Shown here: one piece after another, positions 36,714-46,213 of the stretch
How the letters are laid out: each line of letters begins with the position of its first letter
How positions within the stretch are numbered: position 1 is the first letter of the stretch
Source: Canibacter zhuwentaonis
GTDB taxonomy: Bacteria > Actinomycetota > Actinomycetes > Actinomycetales > Microbacteriaceae
Reading direction: 5' to 3'
Assembly: GCF_018531145.1 (NCBI RefSeq)
Contig: NZ_JAHDSZ010000001.1
Location: 1 to 64,000 of the forward strand
Length of the DNA stretch: 64,000 bases
Translations under genes and position numbers: made by a program
Notes under the pieces: generated by a model
What the model was told of the DNA's origin: nothing
Seen by the model: the letters and a program-made list of their open reading frames with translations, nothing else
Database searches by the model: none

Positions 36714-36789
36714 GCCCCCGTAGCTCAGTGGATAGAGCGACGGTTTCCGGTACCGTAGGTCGGAGGTTCGATTCCTCTCGGGGGCACCA
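36714..36789 (+). tRNA. tRNA-Arg (anticodon CCG)
   Basis: A 73-base cloverleaf plus encoded CCA. The acceptor GCCCCCG pairs with CGGGGGC, the D-arm is GCTC/GAGC, the anticodon stem ACGGT/ACCGT encloses loop TTCCGGT with anticodon CCG, and the T-loop is TTCGATT. A TAGAAT 15 bases upstream is a likely -10. The defence-like operon lies directly downstream on the other strand; I see no second copy of the tRNA 3' end that would mark an integration site. Confidence 0.96.
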
Positions 36790-36831
36790 TTCAAAACAAT
36801 CGTTTAATAGTTTTCTTTGCGGTGCGCATAT

Positions 36832-38034
36832 CTAGAGGGCGGCAGTTTCGTTTCCTGTCCATATGAGTTGCTGGCTGTTTTTATCGTAAATATAGTCTGT
36901 GATATCACCGCTGTTTATCATCTTGATTGCCTGGTCAATAACAGACAGGGGCACGGTAAACCATTCTGAAGGGTTGTGCTGCGAACGATCATAATTGGTC
37001 TGGGTTAAGTCGAGCCTCGCGTCCGCGAATACGCGGTGAATAAGGCGTTCGAGGGCTGCGGGGCGAATGTTGCAGACAGTGTAGTCGGCGATAATTTCCA
37101 CGGGTGCCATTAGAAAGGTGGGGTCGTGTTTCGCGTTTGCGATACGCTGTGCAACCGTGCCGGCGGAGAAGCCGATTTTGTACAGGTTTTTTAATCCTTT
37201 GATTTCTGGGTCTTTACTGAGTGATTTAAGCACGTAAATGTGACCGGTTGCCACGTCATTATCATCGAGTTTAGGTGTTTCTATAAGGTGGCTGGCCGGA
37301 ATGATTGCTCGTCCGTTTTTTTCTCCCATGCGGATTGCCAGGGATGTTTTGTACATGTCGGATTCGGTGCCGTTTTCAAAGATAACCCGTAGACGTTGTT
37401 TACGGCGGTTTTCACCCCCTACGTGTTTATACTCAACATCGCCGATTCCAGCAACGAAGAGCATAACTCCACCGAGAATAAAAAAGCGACTCGGTTTGAT
37501 GGTAGAGAGTCCTCTGAAGGGAACGATGACGGCCTCACCGGCAGCTAGTTCAGCGTGCTTGTTTTTGAAGAGGTGTTCGAAATTTTCAAAATCCTCAGCT
37601 TTCATGCGCACGGCAACATCGTCAGGGTTACGTTTAACTTTTGGCAGGGAAGAAAGATCGAATATGCCTGGGTCGTCGCTGTCTAATAAGTCAAGATCGT
37701 CCGAGTCAATCGCTTCGTTAATGTCAGTTGGAGCATCGGTCGGGGATAGCAGATCGAATTCGTCTAAGTGTGCCACCGCTTCGGCTTTGGCATCATCTGA
37801 ACGAAATCCATCCAACCGGGCTCCCAGTTTTCGTTCTCTCACATCCCGTGTTTCAGAGCTTGGACCTCTGCCATAGTCGCGGTAAAATTCGCAGATTTCT
37901 ATAAAGGCTTGTTCTAAACGCGCCGTTGCGGTAATTGGCTGCGGCTTTTCCTCCTCGTCTAGTAGCCCTTCAGTGTCAGCTTCGATGATTTCATCGAGCA
38001 TTTTGTAGAGGTTATTGCTGCTTTCTGCGTTCAT
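36832..38034 (-). CDS. GIY-YIG nuclease family protein (T5orf172 type), third gene of methyltransferase operon
   Basis: The 400 residues have a long acidic N-terminal half (DSDDLDLLDSDD near 110-121), a middle region of unknown fold, and a C-terminal GIY-YIG domain. In that domain GHIYVL (264-269) and LYKIG (284-288) are the name motifs, R297 and E329 the expected catalytic pair, and EWF (357-359) the T5orf172 signature. It overlaps the ATPase gene by four bases. With the methyltransferase and ATPase it could supply the DNA-cutting activity of a restriction system. The arrangement resembles Bacillus yeeC; that comparison is from memory. Confidence 0.8.
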   Translation of the reverse strand: MNAESSNNLYKMLDEIIEADTEGLLDEEEKPQPITATARLEQAFIEICEFYRDYGRGPSSETRDVRERKLGARLDGFRSDDAKAEAVAHLDEFDLLSPTDAPTDINEAIDSDDLDLLDSDDPGIFDLSSLPKVKRNPDDVAVRMKAEDFENFEHLFKNKHAELAAGEAVIVPFRGLSTIKPSRFFILGGVMLFVAGIGDVEYKHVGGENRRKQRLRVIFENGTESDMYKTSLAIRMGEKNGRAIIPASHLIETPKLDDNDVATGHIYVLKSLSKDPEIKGLKNLYKIGFSAGTVAQRIANAKHDPTFLMAPVEIIADYTVCNIRPAALERLIHRVFADARLDLTQTNYDRSQHNPSEWFTVPLSVIDQAIKMINSGDITDYIYDKNSQQLIWTGNETAAL

Positions 38035-40031
38035 TGCTCAACCTCAGGATCCTCTTGTTTCGAGATAGCTTGTTGTTGCAGGTTTTTCTCTCGCTTTAGC
38101 TTTTGCAGCACGAGCAGCGCTTCTGCGTAGTGTCGTTCGGTAGGGTTTTCTGAACGGCGATCCGGTCGTTTACCAGCGTGGGTTTTTACCCAGAGCTTAA
38201 TTTTGGGGTATAAAGCCAGCGCGTCATCGGGTGTTATTTCAATTCGAGTGGCGGCGATACTGTCTGCGATCAGTCGCAGCACATTAGGAGTTACTGATTT
38301 TGAGAGAACTTCAAAGGCGCGTTGGAAAGGGTTTACACTGTCAATGAGGTTGATGTGGATATCATCAATATTGACAAATTTTTCTCCCATGCGTACAAAC
38401 CGTTTATCGCCAACTTCACGTACTTCTCCGTTCTTAATTACCGAGTCTACCACAACATGTTGACGGACTTCTTCAATCTCTGCCTCGCTTAAATCTGGGT
38501 AGCGGTTACGAATGATTTTAGGGATGAGAATTTTATTGATTGCTTCCGCATCTAGGTTACCAGCAGCGGCGCGTATAAACGTGTCATCTTGCAGGATGTT
38601 TGCTTTGAGCTCGTTAAGATCAGAGGTTTTGATTTGGCGAACACGGTCGGTTGAGGGCTCTTTGAAACCTCGAATCCGCAGCGTACCGGGCTCGTTTTCA
38701 TCGTCGCCGTTGTGTTTGGTTTTAAACTCGAAGTTTTGGGCGAGCACCTGTTCCATGAGCAGGGATGCGGTGATGGCTTTGAGCATATTGTTAACCGTCA
38801 CCGTCGTCTCGGCTTGTGATGCGTCAGGCTCAGCGAGCAGGTTAGTGAATTGTGCGCGGGGTTTATCTTCACAGTCGCGCGTGACCCGTCCGATGATTTG
38901 GATGATTTCGGTTAGGGATGCCCGGTATCCTACGGTGAGCGCGTGTTCAGCATAGGGCCAGTCGAAGCCCTCTTTTGCCATGCCCAAGGCAATAATTATG
39001 TCGATACCGCCACGTTCTTTTGCTGCAACGGTAGACAAATAGCTAAGTGTTCGGGCGCGAGCAGTCAGGTTAGAATCATCGACCAGGTCAGCAACCCGTA
39101 GGATCCGCCCGTTATCGTGGCGGCGCACTTCAATAATTCCTGTTGCCGGGTCGGTGCGTTCCACGTTGCCGATAACGTCGAGGATGCGATTGACTTCTTC
39201 CATTTTATCTTTTGTGGATTCGCCCGAGTTCACACTGGGAATGTGGATAATGGTTTTCTTATCCAAGTCCAAGACTTCACCGATGGCTTCGGTGTAGCGT
39301 CCCCGGTAGAAGTGGTGGCCGATGCCTAGCGTTTTGAGATAGCGATATCCGTTGAGCTGGTCGTAGTAGTTAAAGGTTACGGGAGTGAATTTGGCTTCGT
39401 CCGCGGGGGCGAGCACCGGCACGGAGTCGCCCCTGAAATACGAGCCGGTCATGGCTACGATGTGAGCATCAGAGCCGACCATAATGTTGTGTAATAAAGC
39501 CCCTAAACGGCTAGCTTCTAGATCAGCAGAAACGTGATGGAATTCATCAATTGCTAGCACGATGCCGTTGAATGCTTCGGGCGCTAATTTTTCGAACGCA
39601 AAACGCAGAGTAGCGTGTGTGCAAATTAAAATAGAATCGCGACCGTTTAGGAAGCTTACAAAGGCGTTAACTTTGGATTGCGAAGAACCGGGCGTGCACA
39701 GGTTGTTTTTATCTGGTACTTCCCAATCTGCGAAAAACCCGCTCTTTTTGAGGTTTGTGGACGCGAAGGAGGCGCCGATAGAACGCTCGGGCACCGTAAC
39801 AATAACTTTTTTACGATTCTGGTTGTAGAGCTTGTCGAGCCCTATAAACATTAGGGCACGTGATTTACCAGAAGCCGGCGGAGCTTTGACCAGGAGGTAT
39901 TTGTGCTTTCGCTGCTCCCACACACGCCGCTGGATCTCACGCATACCTAAGGCGTCAGTGTTTACAGAAGTGCCATTTTGAGCGTATGTCACATCGACAA
40001 TATTCTTAAACTCTTCAAGTTTTGGGTTCAT
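38031..40031 (-). CDS. DEAD/DEAH-type helicase-like ATPase, second gene of methyltransferase operon
   Basis: A superfamily 2 ATPase, 666 residues. Walker A APPASGKS (50-57), DEFH box (162-165), motif III MTGS (194-197) and motif VI QIIGRVTRD (378-386) are complete, with motif V FDWPYAEHALTVG before it. The C-terminal 260 residues match nothing I know and may contact its partners. It resembles the type III restriction ATPase core and Bacillus YeeB. It overlaps the methyltransferase gene by 17 bases and the nuclease gene by 4. Confidence 0.88.
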   Translation of the reverse strand: MNPKLEEFKNIVDVTYAQNGTSVNTDALGMREIQRRVWEQRKHKYLLVKAPPASGKSRALMFIGLDKLYNQNRKKVIVTVPERSIGASFASTNLKKSGFFADWEVPDKNNLCTPGSSQSKVNAFVSFLNGRDSILICTHATLRFAFEKLAPEAFNGIVLAIDEFHHVSADLEASRLGALLHNIMVGSDAHIVAMTGSYFRGDSVPVLAPADEAKFTPVTFNYYDQLNGYRYLKTLGIGHHFYRGRYTEAIGEVLDLDKKTIIHIPSVNSGESTKDKMEEVNRILDVIGNVERTDPATGIIEVRRHDNGRILRVADLVDDSNLTARARTLSYLSTVAAKERGGIDIIIALGMAKEGFDWPYAEHALTVGYRASLTEIIQIIGRVTRDCEDKPRAQFTNLLAEPDASQAETTVTVNNMLKAITASLLMEQVLAQNFEFKTKHNGDDENEPGTLRIRGFKEPSTDRVRQIKTSDLNELKANILQDDTFIRAAAGNLDAEAINKILIPKIIRNRYPDLSEAEIEEVRQHVVVDSVIKNGEVREVGDKRFVRMGEKFVNIDDIHINLIDSVNPFQRAFEVLSKSVTPNVLRLIADSIAATRIEITPDDALALYPKIKLWVKTHAGKRPDRRSENPTERHYAEALLVLQKLKREKNLQQQAISKQEDPEVEQ

Positions 40032-42786
40032 GTTTGTGTCTTTTCACTATAACGGGGTTTTTCACGGTTTTCACGGCTTTTAACCGGGCTTGTTCTTGCG
40101 CAATCGTTTGTTCATACAGGTTAAACAACAGGCTAAGCCGCTTTTCATCTGATTTAAACGGTTTTTGACTGTAAATTTGATCTACCGCAACATCAATAGC
40201 GGTGTGAGCCTTTTTTAAATCTACGGGCATTTTATCGGGATCATAAAGCTCAGCCAGTGTGCGCTCGCAGTGATATTCGCGCACGTCCAACACTCGAAAA
40301 GCCAAATCTGTAAGTTCCTGTTTAACACGCTCGCTGAGAGGGGGAATCGGGAAATTATTGTAGACGATGGTGTTTGAGTATCTAAAGCCGATTCCAAGCC
40401 TGCCACAGGTTCGCGCCATCCATGCCATGTGCATCCGTGACGTTAGCACGGCAAACAACCACGGCTCCGCATCGTAAATCGCAAAAGCGCTGTCGGAGAT
40501 AACCGTATCAGGGCCAAGGAAGCCAATTGGAATATATTCCCGCCGTTCCGATGAAACACGGGGTACAATAATTGCGTTAGAATGCTTGTAGCGAGGTTCT
40601 GCAAACCTGTGTGAAAGTTCAGCAAGTTCTTGAGTTGAAGCTTTTTTACTATTTAGACGTGAAGTTGCAACGCGCTTAAAACGGTCTGCCAATTCTGGAA
40701 TAGTTGCTGCGTCAGACTTTTCTTCGTCCTTAACCCAGAGACAATAACGCTCTTTGCCGTTGATAAACTCTTCGCTTCCAACAATGCGCTTAATAAAACG
40801 CTGAATTTGAGGTTCTATCTCTACAATGTTTCGGTATTCGTTTGCGCTAAGCAAAAGATTACCGCCATCGGTTGGTTGAGAGCCTTTTACCATAGTGGGT
40901 AATTCTGAAGATAAAGGACTTTTTCTAAAAGAAATAATAAGATTTTTACCGTTGGTAAGGTACGGGTTAATGTTAGAAACTTCTTGACGCACCCCCTCAA
41001 CGAAAAGATATTTCACCGAGTTTTCTTTATTGCGTAAGCTAATTACGACTACAACAACGCCCGCGTTATACTTCGCGTTATTCGCCCACTTAAAAGAGGT
41101 GTAAGCGTAACCGATTTCAAGCCCCATTTCGAAAATCATGGGAAACATAAGACCCACGTGCTCACCCTGGGCTACCGAATTAGTGCTTACAAAAGCCAGT
41201 TGAGACTGTGTTCCTCGAATATAATCAGCGCCTTTAATAAACCACAGGGCAATGTAATCCAATTTTTTAGAGTAAGGACGGGTTTTAAAAACGGAGGTAA
41301 AGTCTGTTTTTTGTGCCGCCGATTGCATTGCGCTTCCAATATAAGGCGGGTTACCGATAAGGTAGATTTCATCAACGCCGTTATTAGGGCAGACCTCGTG
41401 CCAGTTAATTCGTGCCGCGTTACCGGTGCAAATATGTCCGGCTTCTTTTAAAGGGATTAACGGGATTGAAACCCCGAATTTCTCTTTAAACTCTCGATTC
41501 ATTTGGTGCTTAGCAATCCACAATGACAAGATCGCCACTTCAGCAGCGAAATCATCAATCTCAATCCCAAAAAAGTTTTCAATACTAATTCTAGAATCAG
41601 TAAACAGGGTCGCGTAAACCGGGCTTAAATCCGTGAGACGCTCAAGAATGGAATGCTCGAGTTTGCGTAACTCCTTATAAGCAATAACCAGAAAATTTCC
41701 AGATCCGCAAGCGGGATCGAAAACTTTAAGCAACGCAATCCGATCCAATAATTTTTCAAGTTTTTTAGCGCTGTTATAGCTCGCGTTGAACTCTTTGCGC
41801 AGCCCGTCTAAAAACAAAGGTTCAATAGTTTTTAAAATATTAGAAACCGATGTGTAGTGCTGCCCCAAATCAGAACGCTTTCCCGGAGTAACGATAGTTT
41901 GAAACATTGAACCGAAAATATCAGGGTTAATCTCCTGCCAGATTAACTTTCCAAGATCAATAAGCATTTTACGAGCCTGCCCAGTGAAAACCGGAACGGT
42001 GAGTGTCTTATCTGTTGCAAACAAACGCCCGTTAACGTAAGGAAACCGTTGCAAATGTGCGGGTTTCTGGTCGGGGTTTTGAGTGTTCAGAGCCTTAAAC
42101 AGGTCGCTTAAAAACTTTTGCGTGTCAGAGCCGTCTGCAAGAGTTTGTGAACCCACCGCGTTAGTAAACTGGTTGTTTTCAAAAACGCCGGTATCCTCGG
42201 CAAAATAGCAAAACAATAACCGGGTGAAAAAAACATTAAGCCCGTGGCGATGCTCAGTATCCTCGGGATTATCAAGAATACCCGGGTTTGCGCGTAGCAA
42301 CTCGTCAAACAGTTTACCCATTTGCTCAGCCGCTTTAATATCAGCGTGAGCCTCTGCAACATACCGTGCTTTTTCCATCCCCGCCCAGGGCAGAAAAAAC
42401 GTGAAATGTTTCGCGATATCTCGCAGTGGGATAATTAGGTTCTCGTCGGTTTTAGTATCCCAGGCGAGCATCTCCGTATAATCAGTAACAATAATAAAAC
42501 GCGGAGTGTAACGTTTTACGTGGGATGCGGTGCGCAACCGCTCCATTTCTAACAAAGTGTTGGTAGCAGAGTTTTGTAATTCACGGAAATAAACAATGTT
42601 TTTTTGGGCTACTTCACATTCTGGATCCTGAGCAACATTAATAGCGCCCGAGCGTAGGCGTGTAACACTGCTTTTTGGTTTACCATACGCGAGCAGGAGA
42701 TCGTAAATAAACTCACGGTCGTAGGAATCCTTATCACTAAGCGGTTTTATACGTTCTTCCACCGCTTTTAAATTCAGCTGTGCCAT
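40015..42786 (-). CDS. MmeI-type DNA adenine-N6 methyltransferase without the N-terminal nuclease motif
   Basis: Start at ATG 42786, seven bases after GGAGG. The 923 residues have the MmeI-family order: N-terminal domain (1-130), helical spacer (about 140-300), SAM site VFDPACGSGNFL (355-366), catalytic NPPY (479-482), then a target-recognition region to about 800 and a helical end. The N-terminus does not show the D and ExK nuclease residues of type IIL enzymes, so cutting probably relies on the downstream genes. First gene of a tightly overlapping three-gene operon resembling Bacillus yeeA (dnmA). Codon use is less GC-rich than the flanks, suggesting transfer. Confidence 0.88.
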   Translation of the reverse strand: MAQLNLKAVEERIKPLSDKDSYDREFIYDLLLAYGKPKSSVTRLRSGAINVAQDPECEVAQKNIVYFRELQNSATNTLLEMERLRTASHVKRYTPRFIIVTDYTEMLAWDTKTDENLIIPLRDIAKHFTFFLPWAGMEKARYVAEAHADIKAAEQMGKLFDELLRANPGILDNPEDTEHRHGLNVFFTRLLFCYFAEDTGVFENNQFTNAVGSQTLADGSDTQKFLSDLFKALNTQNPDQKPAHLQRFPYVNGRLFATDKTLTVPVFTGQARKMLIDLGKLIWQEINPDIFGSMFQTIVTPGKRSDLGQHYTSVSNILKTIEPLFLDGLRKEFNASYNSAKKLEKLLDRIALLKVFDPACGSGNFLVIAYKELRKLEHSILERLTDLSPVYATLFTDSRISIENFFGIEIDDFAAEVAILSLWIAKHQMNREFKEKFGVSIPLIPLKEAGHICTGNAARINWHEVCPNNGVDEIYLIGNPPYIGSAMQSAAQKTDFTSVFKTRPYSKKLDYIALWFIKGADYIRGTQSQLAFVSTNSVAQGEHVGLMFPMIFEMGLEIGYAYTSFKWANNAKYNAGVVVVVISLRNKENSVKYLFVEGVRQEVSNINPYLTNGKNLIISFRKSPLSSELPTMVKGSQPTDGGNLLLSANEYRNIVEIEPQIQRFIKRIVGSEEFINGKERYCLWVKDEEKSDAATIPELADRFKRVATSRLNSKKASTQELAELSHRFAEPRYKHSNAIIVPRVSSERREYIPIGFLGPDTVISDSAFAIYDAEPWLFAVLTSRMHMAWMARTCGRLGIGFRYSNTIVYNNFPIPPLSERVKQELTDLAFRVLDVREYHCERTLAELYDPDKMPVDLKKAHTAIDVAVDQIYSQKPFKSDEKRLSLLFNLYEQTIAQEQARLKAVKTVKNPVIVKRHKHEPKT

Positions 42787-43020
42787 ACTGAAACCTCCAA
42801 GTATCACCCTTATGCGTGTCGCTCATTAAAAACTTGACGCGCAACGCCCATGCGCGGCAGAATCAAAGAAATATTCCACCGTGTAGCACCTTATGCGAGG
42901 GCTGTAAAAAGTCTACCGCAAACGCAACCCAGACTAGAACAACGCTAGCTGAGAGCTCTCGAATTACATCACTCCGCCGGCAGCGCGAAGTTTCCGTCTC
43001 TTCGAGCGTGTGTAAAATCA

Positions 43021-43210
43021 TCAAGCATTCTCAAATGCTTGAATTTCGTCGATGCCCCTAAGCGTCATGTCGTAGTCGATAATTTTTACCTTTAACAACA
43101 AGCCGGCACGAGCACTCAGTGTAGTCATCTGCCTGCTCTAGCTCACTTATTATCAGCGTTGCTGTAACAGGAGTGTTGTCTGTTTCAGAATAGTAAGTGC
43201 GGGTAAACAT
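43021..43210 (-). pseudogene. Frameshifted small protein gene beside the methyltransferase operon
   Basis: From ATG 43210 the minus strand reads MFTRTYYSETDNTPVTATL and continues to a stop at 43058 (50 residues). A second frame begins near base 43080 and continues the sense as KIIDYDMTLRGIDEIQAFEN to a stop at 43021. Joined by one frameshift, they would make a protein of about 60 residues ending in a GVDSxQAxxLA-like helix as in some small unknown proteins. A third frame may continue further. The gene is not recognised with confidence. Confidence 0.5.
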
Positions 43211-43299
43211 TGGTTCAGTCCTAACTGCTGTAAATATATTATTAGGTTTAGTCTATAGTGAAGTAGTAAAGATGCAAACGAAAATCACCTTGATAATCC

Positions 43300-43325
43300 C
43301 AGCGGGCATACCGGTATGCCCGCTG
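43300..43325. repeat. Perfect 26-bp palindrome
   Basis: CAGCGGGCATACC is followed at once by its reverse complement, centred between 43312 and 43313, about 95 bases upstream of argS. No T-run follows on either strand. It may be an operator or a protein-binding site. The remaining gap 42787-43418 contains only the frameshifted ORF and short AT-rich stretches. Confidence 0.75.
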
Positions 43326-43418
43326 TCGGCAAAGCACCTCTGCGCATTGTGTGCCGAACGTTCTAGCCGCTGTGCGCCGATCCGCTCCAAATGAGCTTTG
43401 CTATAGAATAGATTCATT

Positions 43419-45083
43419 ATGAACCCGGCACAAATATCCTCTCTGCTCAAAGAAATAATGCAGAGTATCGTTGACTCAACCCCTGATTCTGGCGAGCTAA
43501 ACCTTGCTGACGCTAATTTCACCCCCGAGCGCCCTAAAAACAGGGCACACGGCGACTGGGCATCCAATATTGCGATGCAGTTTGCTAAAAAGCTTGGCAC
43601 GAATCCGCGCGAGCTGGCCGGCGCAATCACAGCAGAGCTGGTCAAAAACGAGGGTATCGCAAAAGCAGAAATAGCGGGTCCCGGGTTTATCAACATAACA
43701 CTTGACGCGGCCGCAGCGGGCGCGGTTGTGAGCGCGGTGCTTGCAGCTGGCGACAGTTACGGCACGAGCGAGATTCTAGCCGGGCGGCGCATTAACATGG
43801 AGTTCGTATCCGCTAACCCGACGGGACCTTTGCACCTGGGGCACACGCGCTGGGCGGCTCTGGGTGACTCCCTGGCACGGGTTCTGCGAGCCGCCGGGGC
43901 AGCGGTTGTTAGCGAGTACTACATTAACGATGCGGGCGAGCAGATGCGGAAGTTTGGCAGGTCTGTGCGCGCGGCGGCGCTCAGGCTGCCGACACCTGAA
44001 GACGGCTACCCCGGCGAGTACATAGGCGAGCTAGGCGCGGTGGTTAACACCGCGGTGCTAGATTTTGCGCAGCTCGCAGAAGCGGATCAGCTCGCGCAGG
44101 CCACTGAGATCGCCTACCAGCAGCAGCTGAGCGAGATCAAAGACTCACTAAAACGTTTTAATGTCAACTTTGACGTGTGGTTTTCTGAGCGCACCATGCA
44201 CAGCAGCGAAAACGGTGAGCCGAACGCGATCGCCACGGCGCTGTCACGCCTGCGTGAGCAGGGGCACGTCTACGATGCCGACGGCGCTGTCTGGGTGCGC
44301 ACAACCGATTTTGGTGACGATAAAGACCGCGTCTATCAGCGCAGCAACGGGATTTACACCTATTTTGCGGCGGATGCGGCATACTACCTCTCCAAAACAG
44401 ATCGTGGCAGTGACATTAAAATCTATCTGCTGGGAGCTGACCATCACGGCTATGTGGGGCGGCTAAAAGCGATCTCGGGGGCTGCCGGAGAAGACCCGGA
44501 GAAAAACATTATTGCGCTCATCGGGCAGCTTGTGAATCTTAACGGGGCCAGGCTCTCAAAGCGCGCCGGTAATATTGTCGAGCTAAATGACCTGCTAGAG
44601 TGGCTGGGGTGCGATGCGCTGCGCTACTGGCTGGCACGTTATCCGGCAGATTCACCGCTTTCGCTCGACGGCGAAAAACTACGCAGTCGCACCAACGACA
44701 ACCCCGTTTTTTACGTGCAGTACGCGCACGCGCGCACGCAGTCGGTGGCGCGCAACGCAGCAACCGTCGGGTTAACCCGCGCAGATTTTACGCCCGAGCT
44801 GTTAACCCACGAAACCGAGTCTAATCTGCTCGGCAAACTGCAGGAGTATCCGCTGGTTGTTGCTGCCGCTGCGCAGCTTTACGAGCCGCACCGAGTGGCG
44901 CGCTATCTTGAAGAGCTAACCGCGGCTTACCATCGCTGGTACGACAATTGCCGGGTGCTGCCGCAGGGTGATGAAGCGCCAAGCGCGCTGCACGCAACGC
45001 GCCTTTGCCTTAACGACGCAACCTCGCAGGTGATTCGCAACGGGTTAAATCTAATCGGCGTTAGCGCTCCGGAGCGGATGTAA
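43419..45083 (+). CDS. argS: Arginyl-tRNA synthetase
   Basis: Class I synthetase charging tRNA-Arg, 554 residues, a normal length. ANPTGPLHLGHTRWAALGD carries the HIGH motif (HLGH), GARLSKRAGNIVELND the KMSKS-equivalent, and the C-terminal anticodon-binding helix bundle includes YVQYAHAR. A TATAGAAT a little upstream may be its -10. It opens the argS - LmeA-like - hom - thrB - rho - prfA series. Confidence 0.96.
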   Translation: MNPAQISSLLKEIMQSIVDSTPDSGELNLADANFTPERPKNRAHGDWASNIAMQFAKKLGTNPRELAGAITAELVKNEGIAKAEIAGPGFINITLDAAAAGAVVSAVLAAGDSYGTSEILAGRRINMEFVSANPTGPLHLGHTRWAALGDSLARVLRAAGAAVVSEYYINDAGEQMRKFGRSVRAAALRLPTPEDGYPGEYIGELGAVVNTAVLDFAQLAEADQLAQATEIAYQQQLSEIKDSLKRFNVNFDVWFSERTMHSSENGEPNAIATALSRLREQGHVYDADGAVWVRTTDFGDDKDRVYQRSNGIYTYFAADAAYYLSKTDRGSDIKIYLLGADHHGYVGRLKAISGAAGEDPEKNIIALIGQLVNLNGARLSKRAGNIVELNDLLEWLGCDALRYWLARYPADSPLSLDGEKLRSRTNDNPVFYVQYAHARTQSVARNAATVGLTRADFTPELLTHETESNLLGKLQEYPLVVAAAAQLYEPHRVARYLEELTAAYHRWYDNCRVLPQGDEAPSALHATRLCLNDATSQVIRNGLNLIGVSAPERM

Positions 45084-45084
45084 T

Positions 45085-45984
45085 ATGGCAGACATGCTAA
45101 AAACGCCCGCAGCCTCGCACAGCAGCGATAGTTCGGCGGTTGCGCCCGTTGCGGGCGCAACCGCCGCAGGCGGTGCAGCTGCAACCGAGTCTGGCGAGCG
45201 CGCGTTAAAACCTAAAAAATCCCTGTTCAAGGGCAGAAAATCTGCGATTATCGGCGCGGTTGTTGTGCTCTTGCTGGTGCTCGTTGTTGTGGCGGAAATG
45301 CTCGCGCGCGCGTTCGTGCCCAAAATTGCAGAGAGCGCACTCCGGCGGGAGCTAGGGCTTGCGGCGGATCATCCGCTCACCGTTGAAACGCGCGGGGTGC
45401 TGCTGCCGCAGCTAATCAGCGGTCACCTGCAAAACGTCACGGTTGATCTTAAAGACTACAACGCTGCCCCGGGAGTTACCGGCTCGGCGATTGTGAAAGT
45501 GCGCAAGGTTGCGCTCAACCCGCAGAGCGCCCCGCTCGAGGGCGCGACCGCGGTTGTGAGTATGTCTAACGCGCAGTTCCAAAAGGTTTTGCAAACGGTG
45601 GCTCCGGAGTACATCGACGGCGCTGAAGTGCACAACGACGCGATCGTGCTGCAGAAAAACCTGGAGGCTTTCGGGCAGAGCGTGCCGGCCAAAGTGTCAG
45701 TTAAAGTCGATGCGCAAAACAGTAAGCTGCTGATAACCCCGCTCACGGTTAGCGTTGCGGGTATCACGGTGAGCCCGCAGAGCGTGGGCGAAGTTGTTGG
45801 CGGATACGTTGGTGGATACGCAAAACTGCTCACCTCGCCGGTTGAGTTCTGCGTTGCAGACAGGCTTCCCGCGGGTGTGAAGCTGACGGGCGTGCAGTCG
45901 CAGCGCGGTAAAATATCTGCTGTTTTTGATGTTGATCCTGAAATTTTAATGCGTGATGAGTTGCAAAAACCGGGCAGTTGCTAG
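45085..45984 (+). CDS. LmeA-like phospholipid-binding protein (DUF2993)
   Basis: A 299-residue protein with an Ala/Ser-rich cytoplasmic N-terminus, one membrane segment (about 54-73, IIGAVVVLLLVLVVVAEMLA) and an external DUF2993 domain with the LPQLISGHLQNVTVDLKDY and KVSVKVDAQ patterns. LmeA in mycobacteria binds phospholipid and aids mannan chain length in the envelope. It follows argS by one base. The next gene in relatives, lysA, is missing. Confidence 0.8.
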   Translation: MADMLKTPAASHSSDSSAVAPVAGATAAGGAAATESGERALKPKKSLFKGRKSAIIGAVVVLLLVLVVVAEMLARAFVPKIAESALRRELGLAADHPLTVETRGVLLPQLISGHLQNVTVDLKDYNAAPGVTGSAIVKVRKVALNPQSAPLEGATAVVSMSNAQFQKVLQTVAPEYIDGAEVHNDAIVLQKNLEAFGQSVPAKVSVKVDAQNSKLLITPLTVSVAGITVSPQSVGEVVGGYVGGYAKLLTSPVEFCVADRLPAGVKLTGVQSQRGKISAVFDVDPEILMRDELQKPGSC

Positions 45985-46213
45985 TTCTTTAGGGCGCGCG
46001 CCCAGAAATTGCGCCCGCGCTGCGAGTTTGAGTGTTGCGCCCGGTTGGCAGGTTCGCGGCGTACGTTCGAGGGTGACGCTCGTTGGGGACGCCCGCATCG
46101 CGTGCTTGGGCAGCGCGCCAGCCCGGCACATCCGCCCAGCGTTTCTTTTGTAACGGTTTAATTGTCGATATATTGCGGGCGTTGCGCCCCAACACTTTAA
46201 CGAAAATGGGGAT
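45985..46213. other. Gap where lysA is usually found
   Basis: 229 GC-rich bases without any frame resembling diaminopimelate decarboxylase. The AT-rich end (46150-46200) probably holds the hom promoter, with ATATATTG as a weak candidate. Confidence 0.4.

Noticed and set aside
42816-43061. 81-codon plus-strand frame upstream of the methyltransferase
   Set aside because: No ribosome site, no motif, and it overlaps the promoter region of the operon.
36714-43418. Genomic island integrated at the tRNA-Arg
   Set aside because: No integrase and no second copy of the tRNA 3' end was found at the far side of the defence operon.
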